Assembly: GCA_902472555.1 (NCBI GenBank)
Contig: CABROF010000058.1
Coordinates: 1 to 16,148, forward strand
Length of the DNA: 16,148 nucleotides
Source: UMGS1851 sp900555605
GTDB lineage: Bacteria; Bacillota; Clostridia; UBA1212; UBA1255
Direction: 5' to 3'
Positions 1 through 6,454 of this stretch are shown one piece after another; the stretch's first letter is position 1, and every line of letters begins with the position of its first letter. A program made the translations under genes and the position numbers. Below the pieces are notes generated by a model. That model had not been told where the DNA came from, did no database searches, and saw only the letters and a program-made list of their open reading frames with translations.

Positions 1-543
1 AGAAGCCTGGCTGATCCTGCAGCCGGCCTGCTCCGCCAGACGGAAGGCATGCAGCGCGGTAGGTCCGGCGCAGGCAAAGACACAGGTCATTTTCGGGTCC
101 AGTCCGTCCGATATTTTAATCAAATTTTTGACAGGTGAATAGTTATATTCCGTATATCCGCCGTATAAATAGGGCGGCACGTCCGGATCGCCGCCGTTGG
201 TGACGCCCATGTGTACGCAGTTTGCATCATCGCCGCTGCGGCAGAGCAGGCATTCTCCGCAAGGGCAGGCAATGTCTACGATCACGTGGTCGCCGGGGTG
301 GATGCCGTAGGTTTGGCTGTCTGTTTCTGAGATCTCCTCCACGCAGCCGACAAACTCATGGCCGATAATCGTTGGGGTATGAATCGGAATTTTACCTCTG
401 TGGATATGGATGTCCGTGCCGCAGATCCCGCTGGCCTCCAATTTGATTTTCGCCATTCCGGCAGGGGCGGGGACAAGCGGGAATTCCCGTACTGCAAAGG
501 GTTTGTTGACGCCGACCATAACGGCTGCTTTTGCTGTTTTCAT
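1..543 (-). CDS. Zinc-dependent medium-chain alcohol/polyol dehydrogenase, N-terminal part (runs off left edge)
   Basis: This is the first 181 residues of a medium-chain (MDR) zinc alcohol dehydrogenase of the threonine/sorbitol dehydrogenase type, an NAD(P)-linked oxidoreductase acting between an alcohol and a carbonyl. Seen directly: the catalytic-zinc cysteine in GICGTDIHIHRG (C41), the GHE motif (H62, E63), and a structural zinc lobe with C95, C98, C101 and C109 in the spacing CGxCxxCxxxxxxxC. The reading frame stays open to base 1, so the Rossmann nucleotide-binding half lies outside the window. The ATG at 543-541 is chosen because AAAGGAG lies 8 bases upstream; the ATG 5 bases earlier hits a stop after two codons. 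It lies downstream of, and co-directional with, the glycyl radical enzyme and activase, about 200 bases away. I infer that it reduces or oxidises a product or substrate of that enzyme. The substrate cannot be told from this half. Confidence 0.9.
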   Translation of the reverse strand, partial: MKTAKAAVMVGVNKPFAVREFPLVPAPAGMAKIKLEASGICGTDIHIHRGKIPIHTPTIIGHEFVGCVEEISETDSQTYGIHPGDHVIVDIACPCGECLLCRSGDDANCVHMGVTNGGDPDVPPYLYGGYTEYNYSPVKNLIKISDGLDPKMTCVFACAGPTALHAFRLAEQAGCRISQAS

Positions 544-604
544 TTCATAGCTCCTTTTCTCCGGCAGATGTGTGATAAGCATTATTGAGCGGTTTGTTTA
601 TAAC

Positions 605-657
605 AGCACCGCGCCGCGGCCTGTACGCTGCCGGACGGCAGACTGCGGCGCGGTACT
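605..657. repeat. Strong compound inverted repeat between activase and dehydrogenase genes
   Basis: A 13-base arm at 605-617 pairs with 645-657 (one G-T wobble, otherwise perfect, nearly all G-C). A second perfect hairpin, CTGCCG/CGGCAG at 628-641, is nested inside. On the minus strand, the direction of the flanking genes, no run of T follows, so it is not a classical intrinsic terminator. It could be a processing or stability element that sets dehydrogenase expression relative to the GRE. The rest of 544-749 shows nothing else I can support. Confidence 0.6.
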
Positions 658-749
658 GGTTTTATGAATCCGGTATCACCCGGCGGAGCAGACCGTCTTC
701 TTTGAGACAGCGGAAAATGGTTTCCGCATAGATCTGATGGGGGCAGGGG

Positions 750-1679
750 TCAATCTTCCACGGATACGTCCATGTGCGGCGGAAAAGCGGCGCGCAGCGC
801 CTCTATTTTTCTGCGCGCTGCCGGCTTCAGGTCTGCGCAGGGGTTATCAAGCCCCAGCGCACGGTATTTGCTGAAACCGAGTCTGTGAAAGGGAAGCAGA
901 TGAACGGAATGAATCCCCACATCTGTAAGAAGCGCTGCCATTTTACCACAATATTCCGGCGTATCCTGATAGCCGGGGATGATGGGGATGCGCACTGTGA
1001 TGCGTCCGCCGTCCGTATGCAGTTTTTTGAGATTCTCAAGCACTTGAGTCAGGCTTCCGCCGGTCCACGCCGTATAATCCTGCTCCGAAGCTGCCTTCAG
1101 ATCATAATAAAAGGTATCTGTATAGGGAAGCACTGCGGTAAAAGCCTCATATGGCACGGCGCCGGAGGTATCGATGATCACAGGAATTCCGTTTTCAGAG
1201 CATTTCTGCGCAAGCTTTCCGCAGAATGCCGGCTGCAGCAGCGGTTCCCCCCCGGATAGTGTTACGCCGCCCTGCGTACTGTCGTAAAATGCGCGGTCTT
1301 CTTCAATAAATGCATAGACCGCTTCTAAGGTCATCTGCTGTCCCGACAAGGTTAGCGCATGTGCAGGACAAATGCGGGCGCAAAGCCCGCAGAACCGGCA
1401 GCGTTCTCTGCGGAATCTGTGAATTTTATCTGCAGTTTCGTCGGGCTGCATTGTGTGGGCAGCTGCGGGACAGATTGCGCTGCAAAGGCCGCAGGCTTGA
1501 CAAGACTTTTCGTAATACAGCAGCTGCGATTTGCTTGAAATGGTCTCCGGGTTGTGACACCACGCACAGTGCAGAGCGCAGCCCTGGAAGAAGACGGTGG
1601 TTCTGATACCGGGGCCGTCGCCTGTAGAAAAATGCTGCAGATTGCTGATCCATGCGGTGCTGTGATCTGAATTAGGCAT
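750..1679 (-). CDS. Glycyl radical enzyme activating enzyme (radical SAM activase)
   Basis: This 309-residue radical-SAM enzyme installs the glycyl radical on the neighbouring GRE by reductive cleavage of S-adenosylmethionine. Seen: the radical-SAM cluster motif C34-x3-C38-x2-C41 in QGCALHCAWC; a ferredoxin-like insert with two further four-cysteine 4Fe-4S sites (C60, C63, C66, C70 and C94, C97, C100, C104); and the GGVTLSGGEPLL segment around residues 137-149 that binds SAM. The two-ferredoxin-cluster insert is typical of activases for dehydratase/lyase GREs, in contrast to the short pyruvate formate-lyase activase. The frame is open further upstream inside the GRE gene. The ATG at 1679 is preferred because GGAG sits 9 bases before it and it overlaps the GRE stop by 8 bases (ATGCCTAA), implying translational coupling. 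Cytoplasmic; co-transcribed with the GRE. Confidence 0.95.
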   Translation of the reverse strand: MPNSDHSTAWISNLQHFSTGDGPGIRTTVFFQGCALHCAWCHNPETISSKSQLLYYEKSCQACGLCSAICPAAAHTMQPDETADKIHRFRRERCRFCGLCARICPAHALTLSGQQMTLEAVYAFIEEDRAFYDSTQGGVTLSGGEPLLQPAFCGKLAQKCSENGIPVIIDTSGAVPYEAFTAVLPYTDTFYYDLKAASEQDYTAWTGGSLTQVLENLKKLHTDGGRITVRIPIIPGYQDTPEYCGKMAALLTDVGIHSVHLLPFHRLGFSKYRALGLDNPCADLKPAARRKIEALRAAFPPHMDVSVED

Positions 1680-3855
1680 GTTCGGTTCGCTCCAATATAT
1701 CAAGTTTGACTTCTTCTGATAAAGAATTATAGTATGCGCTGAAGCCGGAGACGCGAACGACGAGATCCTGATACTGTTCCGGATGGGCCATGGCATCGGT
1801 TAAAATATCTCTTGAAACGGAATTGATCTGGATTTCCTGTCCGCCTCGCTGAAAATAAATCTTTATCAGAGCCAGCAGGCGGGCGCGTTTTTTCGGATCC
1901 GTGAACATAGAGGGACTATACTTCTGATTTAGCACCGTTCCGCAGGACACTTTTGTATAATCGGGTTTTGTAAGAGACTGTATAACAGCCGTAGGCCCTT
2001 TTTTGTCTAATCCATGGCCGGGAGAGGCAGCATCGCTTACCGGCTGGCGGCTTTTTCTGCCGTCGGGTGTAGCAGCAATTTCCAGGCCTGCGGGAATGTT
2101 GCTGATGTTTGAAGCAATGGCGGTATAAATCGCGCCGCCGTCGTATGTGCGGTATTTTGAAAAAATTTCATTCTGCACCTCCACGAACCAAACCGCGTAT
2201 TTGTCTGCTGCGGGCATATTATTTCCGTATTTCGGGGCAGCCAGCAGCGCGGCGTGCAGTGCCTCATATCCGACAAAGTCCGCTGCCAAGGCATCCCGCA
2301 GGGTTGCAAGGTCCGCGGTGTGCTTTTGAAAGATCACTTCATCAATGGCTGACAGGGAATCGGCTACCGTGGCAATCCCCATGCAGCCTGCGCCGTGCAC
2401 CGACGGATAATATGCGCCGCCGTCGTTGATATCCAGCGCTCGTTCGATACAGCATTGACAGAAGCAGGAAAGAAACGGCTGGGAATAACGGACGCGGTCG
2501 TAACGTTCATTTTCGTTGCGGAATACGGCCATATATTCTGCGGCGCCGAAGCGCATCTGTGCTTCTAATGCCTCCATAAATTGATCCATGGAGGTAAAAT
2601 CCGCCGCATCACCGGTTCGCGGCCCGCGCTGCACGCCCGTCAGCATACAGCGGCCGTTGTTCAAGGCGAGTTCGATATATTTCGGCGTGTTGTACCGCCC
2701 GTCGGACCAGGGCGGCTGCTTGCCCTGCATGAAATTTTCAATGCAGCCCACCATGCAGTAGTTCCGCGCATCTTCAACTGCATAGCCGTGACGCGTCAGC
2801 GCCGGAATGTTTACCTCATCATTCATGAGTGCCGGATAGCCGATTCCGGTGCCGATGACCTGAAGGCAGGCGTCGATAAAATCATCCGGGATTCCATCGT
2901 ATAAACGGGCGGAAAGGTTCGGTCCCGGAATGCCGCATTCCTTTACAGCCTCCAGTATCACATAGGAGAGTTCGTTCAGCCCGCCGCTTCCGTCCGGTTT
3001 CCTGCCTCCGATTGCAATGTTTACCACATCATCGCCTACGTATAAACGCATTTCGCCGATCTTGTACAGCGTACAAGCTGTCAGCGCCAATGCCTCGGCG
3101 CGGGTAAGCCGGCCCGCGTCAAGATCCCGCCGGTAAAATGGGTACAAATATTGATCCAAGCGCCCGAGGGCCATGGCGCCCCGTCCTTCATATAAAAATG
3201 CTACATGTGTCAGCCAGACGAGCTGCAGGGCTTCCCGGAAGGTCTCCGGCCGCTCGGTTGATATTTTTTTGCAGATGCGGCTGATTTCCTTAAGGTTTTC
3301 AATGGACGCGCTGTCCGTATTCCGCCAGTCGGCTTCCGCTTGTGCCGCCATATCCGCAGCGGCCTGTGCATACTGCAGGATCATATCGCTGAAGGCTGTC
3401 ATTGCGATTTCGGCGGCTTTGAGAAAATTCTGCTTTTTTTCTGCATCGCCGTCGTTTTGATGCACAAGGGCAGAACGCCTGATTTTGGCTAAGATGCCGG
3501 AAATGCCGTCCGTTAAAAAGGTTTCATAGTCAGGCGCAAAATGATCCGCATTTGTAATAAAGCTGCGGCTGCCGTAGCTGGCGCAGATCCCATTGGCATG
3601 CGCCAGCATACTGTCGCTGATTTCCGGGTCGTCAGAACAGAGGCCGCGAATCGAACCGGCGATTCGGTCATGATAATAGATATGCTTTTTATGGCCGCGG
3701 AAAAGCGCCGCAGCAGCATAGGCGCGGGCGATTGGCGCCGGATCATCGTAATGCGCGGCATACCCCTGCAGCATCCAGTATGCAGCAACGCGCCGCCTGC
3801 TTCCCGCCGGTATGCTAACTTCTTCTTTTAACTGATCAAAATTTTTAATTGCCAT
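1672..3855 (-). CDS. Glycyl radical enzyme (dehydratase/lyase type), substrate unknown
   Basis: A 727-residue member of the pyruvate formate-lyase-like glycyl radical superfamily, cytoplasmic and oxygen-sensitive when active. Seen: the PFL-like body (TFREALQLVWLTHVAF; LGRLDQYLYPFYRRD), the thiyl-radical site CMVGCIE with C371 and the candidate general base E373, the YPSVHGAGCMG loop, and the C-terminal radical segment RVSGFSAYY with the radical glycine at G704, 23 residues from the end. A Cys-x-Glu pair is known from dehydratases and C-X lyases of this family (glycerol, propanediol, choline, hydroxyproline enzymes), so I infer an eliminase rather than a formate-lyase. It is shorter than those enzymes (usually about 780-850 residues), mostly at the N-terminus, and has no microcompartment targeting extension. 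The sequence after the cysteine (ENFMQGKQPPW) matches no subfamily I can name. The ATG at 3855 is chosen over the in-frame one at 3873 because GGAGG lies 7 bases upstream. Confidence 0.93.
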   Translation of the reverse strand: MAIKNFDQLKEEVSIPAGSRRRVAAYWMLQGYAAHYDDPAPIARAYAAAALFRGHKKHIYYHDRIAGSIRGLCSDDPEISDSMLAHANGICASYGSRSFITNADHFAPDYETFLTDGISGILAKIRRSALVHQNDGDAEKKQNFLKAAEIAMTAFSDMILQYAQAAADMAAQAEADWRNTDSASIENLKEISRICKKISTERPETFREALQLVWLTHVAFLYEGRGAMALGRLDQYLYPFYRRDLDAGRLTRAEALALTACTLYKIGEMRLYVGDDVVNIAIGGRKPDGSGGLNELSYVILEAVKECGIPGPNLSARLYDGIPDDFIDACLQVIGTGIGYPALMNDEVNIPALTRHGYAVEDARNYCMVGCIENFMQGKQPPWSDGRYNTPKYIELALNNGRCMLTGVQRGPRTGDAADFTSMDQFMEALEAQMRFGAAEYMAVFRNENERYDRVRYSQPFLSCFCQCCIERALDINDGGAYYPSVHGAGCMGIATVADSLSAIDEVIFQKHTADLATLRDALAADFVGYEALHAALLAAPKYGNNMPAADKYAVWFVEVQNEIFSKYRTYDGGAIYTAIASNISNIPAGLEIAATPDGRKSRQPVSDAASPGHGLDKKGPTAVIQSLTKPDYTKVSCGTVLNQKYSPSMFTDPKKRARLLALIKIYFQRGGQEIQINSVSRDILTDAMAHPEQYQDLVVRVSGFSAYYNSLSEEVKLDILERTEHA

Positions 3856-3891
3856 ATGGATTCCTCCATTCATGTCCTGTATTTCACGGTC

Positions 3892-3897
3892 ATTATA
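3892..3897 (-). promoter_or_regulatory. Possible -10 element of the GRE operon
   Basis: A perfect TATAAT on the minus strand lies about 37 bases before the GRE start codon. No recognisable -35 hexamer lies 16-18 bases further upstream, so the promoter would need an activator or be weak. A short inverted repeat, GTCCT at 3874-3878 and AGGAC at 3897-3901, brackets the region just downstream of it, and CCGGA/TCCGG arms lie just upstream. The element is seen; its role is inference. Confidence 0.4.
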
Positions 3898-3976
3898 GGA
3901 CAGCGGCAGCCGGACGGGTATGCACGATCATCCGGTTTGTGGACAATTTTCAGATAAAAAGCACAGAAGGAGCAGT

Positions 3977-4039
3977 ATGGGAAAATATTACGAAAAAATA
4001 AAGGTGAGAGAGGTGATAAAACTACCTGGGATTAATTAA
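3977..4039 (+). other. Possible 20-codon leader ORF or gene remnant
   Basis: An ATG preceded by AAGGAG (4-base spacing, slightly short) opens a frame of 20 codons rich in Lys, Tyr, Glu and Ile (it begins MGKYYEKIKVREV) and ends at TAA. It lies in the divergent region between the GRE and the DUF2089 gene, upstream of that gene's consensus promoter, so it is not part of that transcript. It could be a leader peptide, a decayed gene start or chance. The remainder of the 368-base divergent region is very AT-rich with no other gene. Confidence 0.2.
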
Positions 4040-4104
4040 ATCAATATTTGGGTTAAATATTTTTTATAATAGGTGTTATAAAATTAAAATATTTAATTAT
4101 TATA

Positions 4105-4132
4105 TTGACATTTCGAAAAACGGACATATAAT
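4105..4132 (+). promoter_or_regulatory. Consensus sigma-A promoter for the DUF2089/solenoid operon
   Basis: Exact TTGACA (4105-4110) and exact TATAAT (4127-4132) are separated by 16 bases in an AT-rich context. The start of transcription would be near 4139, giving a leader of about 85 bases before the DUF2089 start codon. Perfect hexamers suggest strong expression unless repressed. Confidence 0.85.
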
Positions 4133-4223
4133 ATAAAATGAGATCTCAAATAAAGCAGATATATCATTTCAAGCTGTATTAGAATATGATATTCCGCATG
4201 GGGAAGAGAGGAGCTGTTTTTTT

Positions 4224-4658
4224 ATGCCAGGCAATTACAGAGCGCCTCACAAGTGTATGGTGTGCGGGGGATCGCTGCAGATTACGGAGGTAACCTGCAC
4301 CTCTTGCGGAAGCGTGCTTTCCGGACAATTTCAGCCGTGTAAATTTTGTGCGCTGGAGCCTGAGGACTTAAGATTTCTTGAGATTTTTGTTCGAAATCGC
4401 GGGAACATTAAAGACATTGAACGCGAAATGGGAATTTCATATCCGACTGTACGAAATAATCTGGATCATCTGATACGGGCCATGGGATTGGAGCGTGCTC
4501 CGCAGCAGGAAAACGGCGGACCGGAACCACCTGTTTCCTGCACGGCGCAGAAGCCGTCCGATCAGGGGGATTGCGCACGGATTATTTTGGAACGCTTATC
4601 GAAAAAGGAAATCAGCCTGGAGGAGGCAGCGCGGCAGTTGAATCTGGAAGCACGCTGA
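4224..4658 (+). CDS. DUF2089-type zinc-ribbon/HTH protein
   Basis: A 144-residue probable transcriptional regulator. Seen: an N-terminal zinc-ribbon-like region with C11-x2-C14 and C25-x2-C28, then a third pair C39-x2-C42, followed by a helix-turn-helix resembling sigma-factor region 4 (about residues 48-90, LRFLEIFVRNRGNIKDIERE and ISYPTVRNNL). A low-complexity linker leads to a short C-terminal module, ILERLSKKEISLEEAARQL, of the kind found in SHOCT/YvlB-N-like domains. This order fits the uncharacterised DUF2089 family of Firmicutes; in other genomes such genes often neighbour envelope-stress or YvlB-like genes (general knowledge). The ATG has AGGAG 10 bases upstream. It is the first gene of an operon with the octapeptide-repeat protein 107 bases downstream, whose N-terminus carries the same short module, so the two products may interact or be co-regulated. 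DNA target unknown. Confidence 0.85.
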   Translation: MPGNYRAPHKCMVCGGSLQITEVTCTSCGSVLSGQFQPCKFCALEPEDLRFLEIFVRNRGNIKDIEREMGISYPTVRNNLDHLIRAMGLERAPQQENGGPEPPVSCTAQKPSDQGDCARIILERLSKKEISLEEAARQLNLEAR

Positions 4659-4689
4659 GAAAGCGCAGAAGCGGGAAGCCGCTGCGCGA

Positions 4690-4723
4690 ATCGTGTAAAT
4701 CGTGTAAAAGAAATCGTGTAAAA
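4690..4723 (+). repeat. Three short tandem copies of ATCGTGTAAA
   Basis: Copies of ATCGTGTAAA begin at 4690, 4699 and 4713 (the first overlaps the second by one base; the second and third extend to GTGTAAAAG). They sit in the 107-base gap between the DUF2089 gene and the solenoid gene, about 40 bases before the latter's ribosome binding site. They may be binding sites for a regulator, possibly the upstream gene product, or a replication-slippage product. No terminator is seen in the gap. Confidence 0.6.
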
Positions 4724-4765
4724 GAATATGTTTACCGCGTACGGAACGCGGGAAAGGAGGACGGA

Positions 4766-6157
4766 ATGTTTCAAGCCAAAAAGCCCCCGGAAAAAAGTGA
4801 GGCGTATAAAATTCTTGAGATGGTGGAAAAAGGAATGATTTCTGTTGACGAAGCGGAACGCCTTCTGCTCAGCTTGAACGAAGACCGGACAAAGCCGCCG
4901 GCACAGACTGAGGAAGAAGCGTCCGAGCAGCAGAAAGCTTCTGAAGATGCACATACGCAAGCACCTCAGGAAGAGGCGGAGGAACCGGCCGGCAGCGGCG
5001 GTGAAAAAAGCAAGCCGCATTTTAATTACCAGAATCCGGCGGAATTTGCAAGGGATGTTGAACAATATGTCAACCAGATTGTTGAAAAAACGGTGCGCGG
5101 TATTGAATCTATGTTCAGCGGCAAAAACCGCGGCGGATGGGGTAACAGCGGATGGGGCAATGGCGCCTGGCAGCAGAAGCAGTCGTATCATCCGGGGTTT
5201 ACGCCGCAGGAAAATGAAAATCTGGCCAGATTCGGTATTGCAAAATGGAATGAAGATCCGGAAAAGAGACAGAAATGGTTTGATCGCAGAATTTCCGACC
5301 GAAAGAAGCGGGAAAACGACCGTGCAAGAAGAGAAGGAGACCGGCAGCGCCGGGAAGACGACCGCAGGCGGCGGGATGACGATCGGGCGTTGCGGAGAAG
5401 CCGGGTTCACACATATGAGCAGAATTTTGACGGCGATGTAAATTATCCGCTGACCGGCGATCTGAATGCGGTGGTCAGCGGTGACTTCCGCGGAAATTTA
5501 TATGGAGACCTGAACGGTGAGATCTGCGGGGATTTCCGGGGTATGCTTGACGGAGATTTATCCGGCCGCGTCGACGGGGACTTCTGCGGTTCTGTGCAGG
5601 GCAGACTGAGCGGTGCTGTGGGTGGAGATGTGAGAGGAGATCTCGACGGGAACGTGACCGGCAGCATTGGCGGAGATATGCAAGGGACGATTTTAGGAAA
5701 CCTGGAGGGCGCTGTCGGCGGAGATTTCCAGGGAAGAATCGACGGCCATTTATTAGGGGAAATCCGCGGAGATTTTTGCCGCGGTGAGATATGGGGCGAT
5801 CAATGCGGCCTGATAAAGGGAGATTTCAGCGGTACGGTAGACGGACATATGAAAGGAACCATTGAAGGAGACTTCAGCGGGACCCTTTTAGGAAATATGG
5901 AAGGCGTGATCGCAGGAGATGCGCAGGGCCTGCTCGACGGGGACCTCAGCGGCTTGGTAAAGGGTGACGTGCGGGCCAACGTGTTCGGCGATCTCAGCGG
6001 AGAGGTGCTGGGTGACGTTTACGGCAATGTAGACGGCAATATTACGGGGCGCGTGCTGGGGGATGTATACGGCAATGTAAACGGCGACATCACCGGCTAT
6101 GTAGGAGGAGCCGTAAAGGGCTGCGTTGCAGGGAAAAATACAGCGGAGCACGGCTGA
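4766..6157 (+). CDS. Octapeptide-repeat beta-solenoid (bactofilin-like) protein with SHOCT-like N-terminus
   Basis: A 463-residue protein I do not recognise as a named family. Layout: residues 14-37 form a short helical module (YKILEMVEKGMISVDEAERL) like the SHOCT/YvlB-N domain; 38-90 is acidic and disordered-looking; 120-140 is Gly/Trp/Asn-rich (GGWGNSGWGNGAW); 165-213 is a highly charged Arg/Asp/Glu tract; 221-453 is 29 consecutive octads of pattern [V/I/L]-x-G-[D/N/H]-hydrophobic-x-G-x. Regular hydrophobic/Gly spacing of this kind predicts a right-handed beta-helix like bactofilins and polymer-forming cytoskeletal proteins. No signal peptide or membrane segment is visible, so it is probably cytoplasmic and may polymerise. 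The ATG at 4766 is chosen because AAAGGAGG lies 5 bases upstream; the frame is open upstream into the DUF2089 gene but without a comparable site. Second gene of the operon; a terminator follows directly. Confidence 0.85.
   Translation: MFQAKKPPEKSEAYKILEMVEKGMISVDEAERLLLSLNEDRTKPPAQTEEEASEQQKASEDAHTQAPQEEAEEPAGSGGEKSKPHFNYQNPAEFARDVEQYVNQIVEKTVRGIESMFSGKNRGGWGNSGWGNGAWQQKQSYHPGFTPQENENLARFGIAKWNEDPEKRQKWFDRRISDRKKRENDRARREGDRQRREDDRRRRDDDRALRRSRVHTYEQNFDGDVNYPLTGDLNAVVSGDFRGNLYGDLNGEICGDFRGMLDGDLSGRVDGDFCGSVQGRLSGAVGGDVRGDLDGNVTGSIGGDMQGTILGNLEGAVGGDFQGRIDGHLLGEIRGDFCRGEIWGDQCGLIKGDFSGTVDGHMKGTIEGDFSGTLLGNMEGVIAGDAQGLLDGDLSGLVKGDVRANVFGDLSGEVLGDVYGNVDGNITGRVLGDVYGNVNGDITGYVGGAVKGCVAGKNTAEHG
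5426..6124 (+). repeat. Coding tandem octapeptide repeats (29 units, 24-bp period)
   Basis: This is the DNA encoding residues 221-453 of the solenoid protein. Units are eight codons, except one of nine near residue 340 (IRGDFCRGE). Glycine at unit position 3 and aspartate/asparagine/histidine at position 4 are nearly invariant, and positions 1 and 5 are hydrophobic. At the DNA level the units have diverged considerably (GGAGATTT, GGTGACGT, GGCGATCT forms). This indicates old duplication kept by protein selection and not a recent microsatellite. Two late units (VLGDVYGN) are identical in protein, suggesting one more recent copy. Confidence 0.9.
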
Positions 6158-6197
6158 CACAACAGTCAGCCTGTGTTTCCAGTTCATAAATTGCCTT

Positions 6198-6237
6198 GCC
6201 GGCCCGCGCAGAACCACGCTGCGCGGGCCGGCGTTTT
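6198..6237 (+). terminator. Intrinsic terminator after the solenoid gene
   Basis: A perfect 14-bp GC-rich stem (GCCGGCCCGCGCAG at 6198-6211 with its complement at 6219-6232) has a 7-base loop and is followed by GTTTT. It lies 40 bases after the stop codon of the octapeptide-repeat gene. Between here and the next promoter (6238-6394) I see no gene. Confidence 0.95.
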
Positions 6238-6394
6238 AATAAAGACGTTTTAGCTGCATGTACAGGTAATTTGAAAGCGGCGGCGCGGGAAGCGCTCCGA
6301 CGCCGTGCGTTCCTGCGCTGCACTGCGTTTTGAGATATGGGGCTTATTATAGCGGCCCTGTCCGGACTTGCATAGGCTTGGGTTTTACTATTTC

Positions 6395-6423
6395 TTGTAA
6401 TCATTTTTGCGGTGTGTTATAAT
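6395..6423 (+). promoter_or_regulatory. Sigma-A promoter for the CNNM/CBS gene
   Basis: TTGTAA (6395-6400), a 17-base spacer and exact TATAAT (6418-6423). Transcription would start about 6430, giving a short leader of roughly 25 bases that carries the GAGAGGAG ribosome binding site. Confidence 0.85.
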
Positions 6424-6454
6424 ACCCGCCGAATGAGAGGAGTTTTTATCATAT

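Noticed and set aside
662..790. A protein-like minus-strand frame continuing past the activase stop (WKIDPCPHQIYAETIFRCL)
   Set aside because: It is in a different frame from the activase, has no start codon and has a stop just upstream. The activase C-terminus already looks complete. Possibly a relic, but not supportable as a gene.
4571..4765. N-terminal extension of the solenoid protein into the DUF2089 gene
   Set aside because: The extra 65 codons overlap the upstream gene and the ATCGTGTAAA repeats, while the ATG at 4766 has an excellent AAAGGAGG site.
4946..5441. Overlapping alternative-frame ORF of 164 codons inside the solenoid gene
   Set aside because: It is an arginine-rich shadow of the charged region with no ribosome binding site; the main frame carries clear motifs on both sides.
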